64,000 bases of DNA, taken from assembly GCA_002790095.1 (NCBI GenBank), contig PFUL01000117.1, forward strand, positions 1-64,000, in the 5' to 3' direction. A program made the position numbers and the translations under genes. The number at the start of each line of letters is the position of its first letter. Within the stretch, counting starts at the first letter, position 1. The notes under the pieces were generated by a model that worked only from the letters and a program-made list of their open reading frames with translations, ran no database searches and was not told where the DNA came from. Origin of the DNA: Elusimicrobia bacterium CG_4_9_14_3_um_filter_62_55. GTDB lineage: Bacteria > Elusimicrobiota > Elusimicrobia > UBA1565. Positions 24,510-32,915 of this stretch are shown piece after piece.

Positions 24510-27242
24510 ATGGCAAACGGCGCCCGCGATCTACGTAGGGAATTCCTCGACTATTTCGATCACAAGGCCCACCACGTTCAGGCCTCCAGCCCCCTCATTC
24601 CGCAAGGGGATCCTTCCTTGCTGTTCACCGCGGCCGGCATGGTTCCCTTCAAGCCCTACTTTCTCGGCGTCAAAACCGGCACGGACCGAGCCACCTCGGC
24701 GCAAAAATGCTTCCGCACCACGGACATCGACAATGTCGGCCTGACCGTTCGCCACCTCACTTTTTTCGAAATGCTCGGTAATTTTTCCTTCGGGGACTAC
24801 TTCAAGGAAGAGGCGATCGCCTTCGCCTGGGATTTTCTGACGAAGAAGATCGGGCTCGACCCGAAGCGGCTGCATCCGTCGGTGTTCCGGGATGACGCGG
24901 AGGGCGAGGCGCTCTGGAAGAAGATCGCGCAAAATCCCGTCACGCGCCTTGATGAGAAGGACAACTTCTGGGCGATGGGAGAGACAGGGCCGTGCGGCCC
25001 CTGCTCCGAGATTTACTACGACTTCGGCCCCGGCTTCGGCGACGGACCTGAGGACACGGTCGGCGGCGACGGAGACCGCTACATCGAATTGTGGAATCTC
25101 GTCTTCATGCAGTTCGACCGTCAGCCCGGAGGGGCTCTGAAGCCGCTCCCCAAGAAAAACATCGACACGGGGATGGGCCTCGAACGCCTCACGATGGTCG
25201 TCGAGGACAAGAAGACCCCCTTTCATACCAGCCTGTTTCTTCCGATACGGGACGCCGTCGTTTCCCGGCTCGATCCGGACCCGAAGGACCGCAACACCGA
25301 ACTCGGCCTGCGCATCATTTCCGATCACACGCGGGCGGCGGTGATGCTCGCGTTCGAAGGGATCATCCCTTCCAACGTGGAGCGCGGCTACGTGCTGCGG
25401 CGCCTCATCCGCCGCGCCTCGCGCTACGCGCGCCTGCTCGGAGCCAAGGAACCGTTTCTGCAGTCGCTCGTCGCGTCCGCCCTCGACATTTACGATGTCC
25501 AATACCCGGAATTGCGCGCCGCACGCCGGCAGATCGAGGACACTTTGCGCGCCGAAGAGGAGCGCTTCTTCGAAACGCTCGAGCGCGGCGAAAAGGAACT
25601 AGCGGATTTGCTCGGGAGTTCCACGAAAACGCTTTCCGGCGCCGAGGCCTTCAAGCTCTACGACACCTACGGATTCCCGCTGGAACTGACGCGGGAGATC
25701 TGCATCGCGAGGGGAGTGTCCGTCGACGAGACGGGATTTAAGTCGGCGCAGGAAAAGGCGGTCGAAGTCGCCCGCTCCGGATGGAAGGGTTCGGGGCAGG
25801 CGTCGAAAGCGGTCTACGACACGCTGCTGCAGGATACGCCCGGCCTCCGCACGGATTTCGTCGGCTACGGCCACCTCGAAAAGGAAACCCGCATCGCCGC
25901 GATCCTGCCGGCGCGGGAAGGCTCCGATCCGGGAGAACTCGCGCCCGGCGACCAGGGCGAGATCGTTCTGAAGGAAACCCCCTTTTATCCCGAGGGCGGC
26001 GGACAGGTCGGGGACTCCGGAGCGCTCTACGACGACGTCAAGGACGACCGCCTCCTCGCGCAAGTCCATGACACGCAAAAGCCGCGGCCCGGACTGATCG
26101 TCCACCGCGTCACCGCGCACCGCACGCTCCGCCTCAACATGCGGGTGCGCGCGAGGGTCGACGCCCAACGCCGTCGGACCACCGCGTACCACCATACCGC
26201 CACCCATCTTCTGAATGAAGCGCTGAAACGCGTGTTGGGGCCCACCGTGCGCCAGGCCGGTTCCCTCGTCGCCCCGGACCGCCTGCGCTACGACTTCACG
26301 CACGGCAAGCCGGTGTCCTCCGAGGAACTGTTGCAGGTCGAAGCGATCGTCAACGAGGCGATCGCCGCGGACTATCCTGTCTCCCCGAAGGTCCAAAGCG
26401 CCGACCAGATCGAAGCGCTCGGAGCGACGACCTTGCTCGGCGAGGATTACGGGGATAAACCGCGCTTTCTCTTGATCGGCACAAAAGGGTGGGACGATCC
26501 GAAAGATCGCTTCAGCCTGGAACTCTGCGGCGGAACGCATGTGGAGAACACCGGCGAGATTCAGCGTTTTAAAATCGTCAAAGAAAGCTCGGTCGCCGCC
26601 GGAATCCGCCGCATCGAGGCCGTCGCCGGACCGGCCCTCGAGGATCTGCAGCGCGCGGAGGAAGAAAAGATCCGCGAAGAACTCCGAGAGGCGATTCATA
26701 ATTTTATCGTCATCACCTCAAAAATCCAGTCGGTGACCGGAAAACCGTACCGCGACGTTCTGCGCGACATCCCCGACGCGGATTCCTCTCCGCTCGAAGC
26801 CATCCGCAGAGTGCTTCCGGAACTGCGCGATCGGGAAAAGAAGATTTCCAACGAACTCGCGCAGGCGAAGCGTTCGAAACTGATGCAGCAGGCGGATTTG
26901 GGGAAGGTCGTCCTCGAACTCGGCCATCTCAAACTCGCCGTTCAGAAATTCGACGGCACCGAGGCGCAGGCCCTGCGCGGCCTCGCCGACAAGTTCAAAC
27001 GGGAACTCGGCACCGGGGTGGTCTTTCTCGGTTCGTCGGACCACAAGCGCCTGTCCTTCGTCGTCGGCGTCACGCAGGATCTGATCGGCAAAGGGGTCGA
27101 CGCCTCCGCGATCGCGAAAGCGATCTCCGAAAAGCAGAACGGCCGCGGCGGCGGGCGCCGGGATTTCGCCCAAGGCGGCGGCCCCGATTACGACTGGGAC
27201 GAACTCGTCGAAATCGTCAAGAAACTCGTACAAAAGCCCTGA
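24510..27242 (+). CDS. alaS: Alanine--tRNA ligase
   Basis: A 910-residue cytoplasmic enzyme charging tRNA-Ala. Class II catalytic core: LFTAAGMVPFKPYFLG (near 33-50), RHLTFFEMLGNFSFGDYF, and WAMGETGPCGPCSEIYYD. Also present are ELWNLVFMQF and GMGLERL. The editing domain has the zinc motif YHHTATHLLNEAL (HxxxH, near 565), and LELCGGTHVENTGEI completes it with Cys-x3-His. The C-terminal C-Ala region ends in a Gly/Arg-rich GGGRRDFAQGGGPD, as is typical for AlaS. It is slightly longer than the ~876 residues of E. coli. The start at 24510 fits the leaderless promoter and the usual AlaS beginning. Confidence 0.98.
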   Translation: MANGARDLRREFLDYFDHKAHHVQASSPLIPQGDPSLLFTAAGMVPFKPYFLGVKTGTDRATSAQKCFRTTDIDNVGLTVRHLTFFEMLGNFSFGDYFKEEAIAFAWDFLTKKIGLDPKRLHPSVFRDDAEGEALWKKIAQNPVTRLDEKDNFWAMGETGPCGPCSEIYYDFGPGFGDGPEDTVGGDGDRYIELWNLVFMQFDRQPGGALKPLPKKNIDTGMGLERLTMVVEDKKTPFHTSLFLPIRDAVVSRLDPDPKDRNTELGLRIISDHTRAAVMLAFEGIIPSNVERGYVLRRLIRRASRYARLLGAKEPFLQSLVASALDIYDVQYPELRAARRQIEDTLRAEEERFFETLERGEKELADLLGSSTKTLSGAEAFKLYDTYGFPLELTREICIARGVSVDETGFKSAQEKAVEVARSGWKGSGQASKAVYDTLLQDTPGLRTDFVGYGHLEKETRIAAILPAREGSDPGELAPGDQGEIVLKETPFYPEGGGQVGDSGALYDDVKDDRLLAQVHDTQKPRPGLIVHRVTAHRTLRLNMRVRARVDAQRRRTTAYHHTATHLLNEALKRVLGPTVRQAGSLVAPDRLRYDFTHGKPVSSEELLQVEAIVNEAIAADYPVSPKVQSADQIEALGATTLLGEDYGDKPRFLLIGTKGWDDPKDRFSLELCGGTHVENTGEIQRFKIVKESSVAAGIRRIEAVAGPALEDLQRAEEEKIREELREAIHNFIVITSKIQSVTGKPYRDVLRDIPDADSSPLEAIRRVLPELRDREKKISNELAQAKRSKLMQQADLGKVVLELGHLKLAVQKFDGTEAQALRGLADKFKRELGTGVVFLGSSDHKRLSFVVGVTQDLIGKGVDASAIAKAISEKQNGRGGGRRDFAQGGGPDYDWDELVEIVKKLVQKP

Positions 27243-27345
27243 GCGCCCGCCTCCGGCATCCGTATTTCCCGCACTTCCCTTCGCTCTTGCGTTGAGTTAA
27301 ACTGGAGTCGTATCGGCGGATGCGCGCGATGCAAGGAGGCACTCC

Positions 27346-28050
27346 ATGAAACGGTACTGGATCGCGGCGGCCCTTTTGGCCGCCGGCAGCGTCGGATTCG
27401 CTCGAGCCCAAGAGGACCCGGGCATGGGCAGGCATTCGGGGATGGGCAGGCATTCCGGGATGGGCAGGCATTCCGGGATGGGCAGGCATTCCGGGATGGG
27501 CAGGCATTCCGGGATGGGCATGCATTCCGGGATGGGCAGGCATTCCGGGATGGGCAGGCATTCCGGGATGGGCATGCATTCCGGGATGGGCATGCATTCG
27601 GGAATGGACGACGGAACGCCTTTCGGCTTCTTCGGCAGGGGCCCTCGTGAGGACGGTCTCGAGAGCATCGTGATGCACCGCGGGAACATGCTCCTGATGG
27701 CCGCCGCCCCCCTAAAACTTACCGACGCGCAGAGGGACAAGGTTAAGGACGCGATGCGCTCGGCCAAGAAGCAGGTCAACACGTTGAAGGCCGAGGTCGA
27801 GAACATCGGCATCGACATTCGAGCGGCCTTGCAGGGAGACGACGCCGACTCCGGGAAACTCAAAAAGCTCGTCGATCAAAAATACGCGGCCAAGGCCAAG
27901 ATCGCGAAAACGCTGATCGACGCCCATGCCGCCATCGACGCGACCCTCACGAAGGAGCAGAAAGAAGACATCCGCAATCATCGGATGGGCTTCGACCGCG
28001 ATGAGGAAGAGGACGGTGAGGAGGATGAAGAAGAGGAAGGCGGGCGCTGA
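27346..28050 (+). CDS. Periplasmic Spy/CpxP-like protein with His/Met repeat, possible metal binder
   Basis: A 234-residue exported protein. The signal peptide is residues 1-22 (AAALLAAGSVGFARA), behind a strong AAGGAGG ribosome site 7 nt upstream. Residues ~25-87 are about ten copies of HSGMG(R/M). The remainder is a helical LTxxQ-type (Spy/CpxP) core: PLKLTDAQRDKVKDAMR (near 125) and DATLTKEQKEDIRNH (near 200). It ends in an acidic tail (DEEEDGEEDEEEEGG). Spy/CpxP proteins are envelope chaperones or stress sensors. His and Met repeats are classical Cu(I)/Ag(I) ligands, so a metal-stress role is inferred. It looks monocistronic. Confidence 0.8.
   Translation: MKRYWIAAALLAAGSVGFARAQEDPGMGRHSGMGRHSGMGRHSGMGRHSGMGRHSGMGMHSGMGRHSGMGRHSGMGMHSGMGMHSGMDDGTPFGFFGRGPREDGLESIVMHRGNMLLMAAAPLKLTDAQRDKVKDAMRSAKKQVNTLKAEVENIGIDIRAALQGDDADSGKLKKLVDQKYAAKAKIAKTLIDAHAAIDATLTKEQKEDIRNHRMGFDRDEEEDGEEDEEEEGGR
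27422..27603 (+). repeat. In-frame 18-bp tandem repeat encoding HSGMG(R/M)
   Basis: The unit GGCAGGCATTCCGGGATG (or GGCATGCATTCCGGGATG) repeats about ten times with near-perfect DNA identity. This implies recent expansion by slippage or recombination. An 18-bp unit keeps the frame, so copy number can vary without breaking the gene. Confidence 0.95.
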
Positions 28051-28788
28051 TCAGCGTCCGAACAGACCTTTCAGCGACTTGAGGCCCTGTTTCGCCGCGT
28101 CGGTCGCGGCGCCGCTGGCGTTGAACGCGACGCGCTTGCCGGCGCCGATGACCGACGCGAGCAGCGGCTTCAGGACGGTTTTTGCGGCCTGATCGGGGGT
28201 CGTTCCCTCCTTCCCTCCGATGTCCCGCAGCATCAGCGCCGGAAGCGGCGCGGAAAGCGATTGTCCCTGCAGCAGCGTCGACTTCATCCCAAGCCGCAAC
28301 TCCCCGTGCAGGAAGTCAAAGCGCTTGATTCGAACCTTCACCGGCTTCAACGGAGTTTCAGCGGTCTTGCCGGAGTCCGCGGCGGCCGGACCCGTGAATT
28401 TCTCCACGTTGGCGAGGATCGCCGCTATGTTGCTCCCCTTCAGCCCCGCCTCGTAGGTGACGCGGGGCCCCTCGATGTAGATCGCGTCGATCACGATGAC
28501 CTGCGAGAGCAGCGACTTGGGATCTATCGCGATGCGGACCGTATCCAGTTCGAAGGCGGAGGGAGTCGTGAATCCGGGAGGATTTCCCACGACGAATCCG
28601 CGCAGTTCCCCCTTTCCGGAGAACGGAGAGAGGCGCACGGCCTTCAGCGTCACGGGCGCGCCGACGACCCGCGGCGCGAAGCCTTCAACCGCGCTTTTCA
28701 CCATCCCGTTGATGCGCAGCGACATCACGAGAACTGCGACGGCGGCCAGCGCCGCCAGCCCGCCCAACCCGAATACGATCTTTTTCAT
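28051..28788 (-). CDS. AsmA-like membrane-anchored envelope protein
   Basis: A 245-residue protein with one N-terminal TM or signal anchor (FGLGGLAALAAVAVLVMSL) and a periplasmic beta-rich domain. The pattern GAPVTLKAVRLSPFSGKGELRG, then NPPGF and FELDTVRIAIDPKSLL, with VIVIDAIYIEGPRVTYE, is typical of AsmA/DUF748-like proteins. These bridge or line the periplasm for lipid transport or OM assembly. It is far shorter than full AsmA (~600 aa) and corresponds to one repeat unit. It lies 11 bp downstream of tRNA-Arg on the same strand, and they may be cotranscribed. The function is inferred from fold only. Confidence 0.7.
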   Translation of the reverse strand: MKKIVFGLGGLAALAAVAVLVMSLRINGMVKSAVEGFAPRVVGAPVTLKAVRLSPFSGKGELRGFVVGNPPGFTTPSAFELDTVRIAIDPKSLLSQVIVIDAIYIEGPRVTYEAGLKGSNIAAILANVEKFTGPAAADSGKTAETPLKPVKVRIKRFDFLHGELRLGMKSTLLQGQSLSAPLPALMLRDIGGKEGTTPDQAAKTVLKPLLASVIGAGKRVAFNASGAATDAAKQGLKSLKGLFGR

Positions 28789-28799
28789 GGGGAAAAATT

Positions 28800-28871
28800 T
28801 GCGCCCATCAGGACTCGAACCTGAATCTACAGCTCCGGAGGCTGTTGTGATATCCGTTTCACTATGGGCGC
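28800..28871 (-). tRNA. tRNA-Arg (anticodon CCG)
   Basis: Read on the minus strand, acceptor GCGCCCA pairs with TGGGCGC (28801-28807 with 28865-28871), with discriminator A at 28800. The anticodon arm ACAGC-CTCCGGA-GCTGT gives anticodon CCG (codon CGG). The T-arm loop GTTCGAGTCC is present. CCA is not encoded. Confidence 0.93.
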
Positions 28872-29000
28872 GACAGAAAGGATTCTACCAAATCAAAGGC
28901 GGACGAGAAGAGGGAGAAACAGATGACGCGCATCGGCACCGAAATGCGAAGACGCCTGATTTCCTGGGTCGTAGCGAAAAAACCGTTTAAAGCCCAAGCA

Positions 29001-30281
29001 TCAATACAGTAAGGAGACGCGTCCCCATGCCTGGGCTGCATCCTGGCGTTTCTCTACCGAGGTGATGTTTCTCTCCCCATGGAAACTATCGACATCATAT
29101 TTCTCAATGCCGATACTCACGCGCGTAAAGCGCGTCGCGTCGTAGCTCAAAGAAGCGTTCAGATTGAGACCGCGGCCGAATGTCGCCGCAACCGATGGAG
29201 ATAGTCCTGGCAACAACAGATCGGACTGGCGATAACCCAACGTATACTCCTGTCCGGAACCGCCGGACATGCCGATAAATTCAATCGCGAACGGGAAGAG
29301 TACTTTTTCATTGAGACGGTATGCGGAAGCGGCACGGAAACTAATCCCTTGGCTCGTTAGGTAGTTCGTAACGATTGGGAGATAGACGCCTTTTACCGAA
29401 AACGCGTTCACCCGGGTTTCTCCCTTACCCACAAAATCCCAGATACCCTTCATGTAGGCCCACGTCGCCGCGCTGCCGACGAACGAGATCATGTTGGCGC
29501 GTTCCATGTCGGGGACGCTGATGGAGAGTCCCTTATTACCGTAAATCCTCGATAGGCTGTGCAAATCCGAATTATTTGGGGTGTCATTGGTAAGGTTGTA
29601 ATAGTTTGAGGAAAGCAGTCCCGCGGTATAAGGCACCCATTCGTAAACATGTCCGTGTCCGTCCAACAGCCGATCCGCTAAATCCCCCGCGAAACGCATT
29701 TCGTTATTAACGCCGGCAGAATGGAATACAACTCCCCAATCGGTCGAAAGGGATTGTTCACTACTGGGGGTAAACGCGAACGGGCCTGAGGCGACATAGC
29801 GCGAATCGACTGGGGGAATGAAGCGCCGATCGCCGTGGCGGAACTGAACGGAAGCATCTCCGAAAATATTCACAAATCGTTTTGAGAGAAATCCGATAAA
29901 ATTCGAGGCAGCGGGGTCGAACTGAGGATCTAGTCCTACCGCGTAAGCGCGGCTGAAATGACCGAATTCATGATAGGGGGTCATAAAACCATCAACGCTT
30001 AAAGTGAATCCGGCCGCAGAACCGGCGATAAGGGTGAGACCATTGCCCAGCGCCGAATCCGTAAAATGCAGTTTATCGAAGAGAAAGCTTTGGGCGTCGA
30101 CCCATTCCACTCCCAGAGCGGAGAAGGCCCGATTGGAATTCGCGCTCGTGAGGTAGCCGCTGTCAATAGAGAGAGTCCGGACATGTCCGTCGAGAGCGGA
30201 AGCCCCCGAACCCAAAAGGATAAGCGCAGTCCAGAGTCCAAGAAGTTTCTGCAGACGGGCGATAGTACTCGCTTTTAACAA
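29001..30281 (-). CDS. Outer-membrane barrel-like protein with HEFGH motif, low GC
   Basis: A 426-residue exported protein (signal peptide about 1-29, LWTALILLGSGASA). Residues 104-108 read HEFGH, matching the HExxH zinc-peptidase consensus, in TPYHEFGHFSRAYAVG after a hydrophobic stretch. The C-terminal half alternates polar and hydrophobic residues, as in outer-membrane beta strands (LNLNASLSYDATRFTRVSIGIE), and ends in VSLLY, an aromatic C-terminus typical of OM proteins. Base composition is clearly lower in GC (near 50%) than the surroundings, suggesting transfer. The start is TTG 30281 behind GGAGG. I do not recognise the family. It could be a membrane metallopeptidase or a barrel with a fortuitous motif. 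Confidence 0.6.
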   Translation of the reverse strand: MLKASTIARLQKLLGLWTALILLGSGASALDGHVRTLSIDSGYLTSANSNRAFSALGVEWVDAQSFLFDKLHFTDSALGNGLTLIAGSAAGFTLSVDGFMTPYHEFGHFSRAYAVGLDPQFDPAASNFIGFLSKRFVNIFGDASVQFRHGDRRFIPPVDSRYVASGPFAFTPSSEQSLSTDWGVVFHSAGVNNEMRFAGDLADRLLDGHGHVYEWVPYTAGLLSSNYYNLTNDTPNNSDLHSLSRIYGNKGLSISVPDMERANMISFVGSAATWAYMKGIWDFVGKGETRVNAFSVKGVYLPIVTNYLTSQGISFRAASAYRLNEKVLFPFAIEFIGMSGGSGQEYTLGYRQSDLLLPGLSPSVAATFGRGLNLNASLSYDATRFTRVSIGIEKYDVDSFHGERNITSVEKRQDAAQAWGRVSLLY

Positions 30282-30380
30282 GGGAAAGCCTCCATAAAGG
30301 AACTGATTCGCGTATTAATTACCATATTCCCAGAAACTAGATCGACCCTTCGGCGTAATATTGACCACCGTAATAATTCA

Positions 30381-32384
30381 TTAGAACCGAACCGTGATGC
30401 CAGGGGAGGCGATGCGCCGAGACGCCGCGTCGTCCGTATAGGCGTCGCTGAGGGGTTCCAGCGTATTCCGGGAGAGCCAGCGCAGGCGCGGTTTCCCGCC
30501 GATCTCCGCAATTTCCAGGCGGGCGCCCTGCCGGGTCGAACCGCCGGGAGGGCCGCGGGGGGCGTTGCCCCCTTCGGGGACCTGCGCGCGCCAAAGACGT
30601 TCCAACAGCTCAACGCGGGCTTCCACCGTCACCCCCATGTTCAGCAGCCAGCCGATGTTGATCGCAAACTCCCCGGTCTGGGCGTCGGTCCCCACCAGCG
30701 CCTGCCCGGTCGTCAGGACGGGAAAAGTCCCGGTCTCGGCGCTCAGGCGCTCAACGGCCTCGAGCATTCGGGGATCAACCGTCGCGTAGAAGAAGGGATC
30801 TTCCTGTAGGCGCCGGAGAAAGGCGTCGCGAACGCCGAACACTTTTTTTCCGACCGCCGTGTTGTGCGCGAACAGCCGGTCCCGCCAGCGGGCCGTCACC
30901 TCGTACGCGTCTCCCGCGCGCATGCCGCCGATCGCGCCGACGGTCGCCGCGAAGCGCGAAAGAAAGGACATCGTTCGCCCGATCGGACGCCCCTCCCCGA
31001 ACAGCCGTCCCGAGGAGGACACCTGCGCGGTCAGGGTCTGCGCCATGCTCAGAAAACCGAAATCGGACCATTGCCCGCTCAGCCACCACTGGGCGAGATC
31101 GCCGGCGGGACGCAGGCGCAGATGGGTCAGCACGTAGTTCGCGAACACGACGTCGGCGCTTTGGCGCAGCGGACCGTGCTGAAGGGGATCGTCGAGGTCG
31201 ATGTAGACGGGTTCGATCCAACGGGAGAGCCCCGCGCGGAGCCGGTACACCTTCGGCGACGCCGTCGGTGTGAAGCGTCCGCGCCGCATCTCTGCGCGAA
31301 GCCGCACCGACGCCGTCTCCGGAATCTTGTACGCGCCGCCCGCGGGATCGACGTAGAACCCCATCGCCACGGAGACCAGGCTTAGGAAGCTCTTATCGAA
31401 GGCCCGGATCTTCACGCGCCAGGCGTCGGGATCTTCGCCGGCCCGCCTCAATTCTTCATCGACGACGATCGCGAGCGTATAAGGCTCTGCGCCGTACGCC
31501 GCGCCGACGGAATCAAGCTTCAGTTCGCGCGTCCCCGCCCGAACCTTCTCCGCGATCCGCGCGGACAAGTAGCGGCGGAAATCCTGCTCCCAGACATCGT
31601 TGTCCCGAAAGAGATAGGTCCAGGTCTCGGAGCGAAGGGAACTTCCGCGCGCGATCAGCCGCGCGAGCTTGCTTCGGGCCTCCTTTCCGTCTTGAGAAAG
31701 CCAAATCTCCAGACGCTTCAGCCGCCCCTGTTCCGAGAGATCGGCCGCACCGACGTCGAAGAAATTTCCAAACCCGCGGATGAAACCATCGCGCAGCAGG
31801 GCTTTTGTGTTCGAGTCCGCGGACAAAGCCCCCGCGAACGGGGTATTCGAGAGTCCCGCTTCCAACGCCGCGTACTCGTCGGGGTTTTCCGAAAACGCTC
31901 GGTCAAAGAGCTTCGAGAGAAGCGCCGTCGAGTCCTTGCCGCCCCGTTCGGGGGCCGCCCCGGGTTCATCGGCGCCGTTGAACCCGTCAAAGCGATCCTG
32001 CAGCGCGCGCAATCGTTTTCCGAGCGCCTTCGCTCCCTGAGCAGGAGTCTTGACCACGCCGGCGGAGGCCTTCGCGGACGACGGCTGCGCAGTAGGCCCC
32101 GCCACGAGCGCGGACGGCGCCGCGGGAGTCGCCGAAGCGATCGCCCCGTCGGGGGATTGCAGCGACGCCGGAACCAAGGACGGCAGAGACCCCGTGAACG
32201 CCAAGGACGGGGCGCCGACGGGCCGCGAGAGGGAGGAGGAAACCGCGGAAAGGGGAACGATGGCCGTGGGGAGCGTTCCCGAGCGTCCCGCGGGGGCGGA
32301 CAGCACGCGCGCGGCATCCGCCGGGATCGCGGACCCGGCGAAAAAAACGGCGGCGACCAGAGCGCGAAGCACCCTCATCCTCAT
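30381..32384 (-). CDS. Secreted protein with CheR-like methyltransferase fold
   Basis: A 667-residue protein with a signal peptide (RVLRALVAAVFFAGSAIPADA). An Ala/Pro/Ser-rich N-terminal ~120 residues (GSLPSLVPASL) resembles those of the 35.8 and 38.1 kb proteins. The centre follows the CheR pattern: SETWTYLFRDNDVWEQDF corresponds to the TxFFR-x-F region, and SVGAAYGAEPYTLAIVVDE (near 295-313) to the AdoMet site (CSTGEEPYSLAM in CheR). VKIRAFDKSFLSLVSVAMGFY and DVVFANYVLTHL fit the downstream strands. CheR methylates chemoreceptor glutamates in the cytoplasm, so an exported version is unexpected. The key acidic AdoMet ligand appears present. The start is ATG 32384 (or 32378), where the signal peptide begins. 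Confidence 0.6.
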   Translation of the reverse strand: MRMRVLRALVAAVFFAGSAIPADAARVLSAPAGRSGTLPTAIVPLSAVSSSLSRPVGAPSLAFTGSLPSLVPASLQSPDGAIASATPAAPSALVAGPTAQPSSAKASAGVVKTPAQGAKALGKRLRALQDRFDGFNGADEPGAAPERGGKDSTALLSKLFDRAFSENPDEYAALEAGLSNTPFAGALSADSNTKALLRDGFIRGFGNFFDVGAADLSEQGRLKRLEIWLSQDGKEARSKLARLIARGSSLRSETWTYLFRDNDVWEQDFRRYLSARIAEKVRAGTRELKLDSVGAAYGAEPYTLAIVVDEELRRAGEDPDAWRVKIRAFDKSFLSLVSVAMGFYVDPAGGAYKIPETASVRLRAEMRRGRFTPTASPKVYRLRAGLSRWIEPVYIDLDDPLQHGPLRQSADVVFANYVLTHLRLRPAGDLAQWWLSGQWSDFGFLSMAQTLTAQVSSSGRLFGEGRPIGRTMSFLSRFAATVGAIGGMRAGDAYEVTARWRDRLFAHNTAVGKKVFGVRDAFLRRLQEDPFFYATVDPRMLEAVERLSAETGTFPVLTTGQALVGTDAQTGEFAINIGWLLNMGVTVEARVELLERLWRAQVPEGGNAPRGPPGGSTRQGARLEIAEIGGKPRLRWLSRNTLEPLSDAYTDDAASRRIASPGITVRF

Positions 32385-32528
32385 GAAGGTAAACGAATTG
32401 CAAATCCCGCAAAGGTGCCTAACGGCCCTATTTTGAAGGCCAAAAAGACCTGTTATTGTCTGGGCCTTTCGAATCAATTTCTAAAATAGACCCTTGACGA
32501 AAAACAATCCTGCGGCATTCTATGGATT

Positions 32529-32915
32529 ATGGCCAAATCCCTCATGAACCCCCGAAAAGCCGGCTGGACCTTCGTTCTGAAATTCAAAATCTGCCGCGGC
32601 GATCGTTCAATCGAAGCGATCAAGGTCCTGAACACGCCCGCCTGGGGACCCGCGGTGCTGGCGTCTCTATTTGTGGTGGGGGCGCTCGGCGTTTTCGGCG
32701 TCGCGACCGCGCGGCGAGGCGCAGATCCGAGCCGGCCGGTCCTCACGGCGGGGATGATCCCGGAGGCGGAACCGGTCGCCCCCGTGCCGACCCTAGGCGA
32801 GGAACTGCACCACGCGGTTCCGACCCGCGGCGGAGAGGACGCCGCGCGCGACGTGATCACGCCGCTTAACGTGCGGGACCCCTCCGCTCTGGTGATGGGT
32901 CCCGCGCGCTATTAA
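32529..32915 (+). CDS. Small single-TM protein of unknown function
   Basis: A 128-residue protein with a basic N-terminus, one TM helix near residues 38-60 (GPAVLASLFVVGALGVFGVA) and a Pro/Ala/Glu-rich extracytoplasmic tail. No family is recognised. A possible promoter TTGACG-18-TTCTAT lies just upstream (32494-32523), with five bases to the ATG and no Shine-Dalgarno. It converges with the MepA-like gene, overlapping by 4 bp. Confidence 0.5.
   Translation: MAKSLMNPRKAGWTFVLKFKICRGDRSIEAIKVLNTPAWGPAVLASLFVVGALGVFGVATARRGADPSRPVLTAGMIPEAEPVAPVPTLGEELHHAVPTRGGEDAARDVITPLNVRDPSALVMGPARY

Noticed and set aside
27422-27603. CRISPR-like or intergenic repeat
   Set aside because: The repeat is in frame within a signal-peptide protein and encodes HSGMG(R/M) units.
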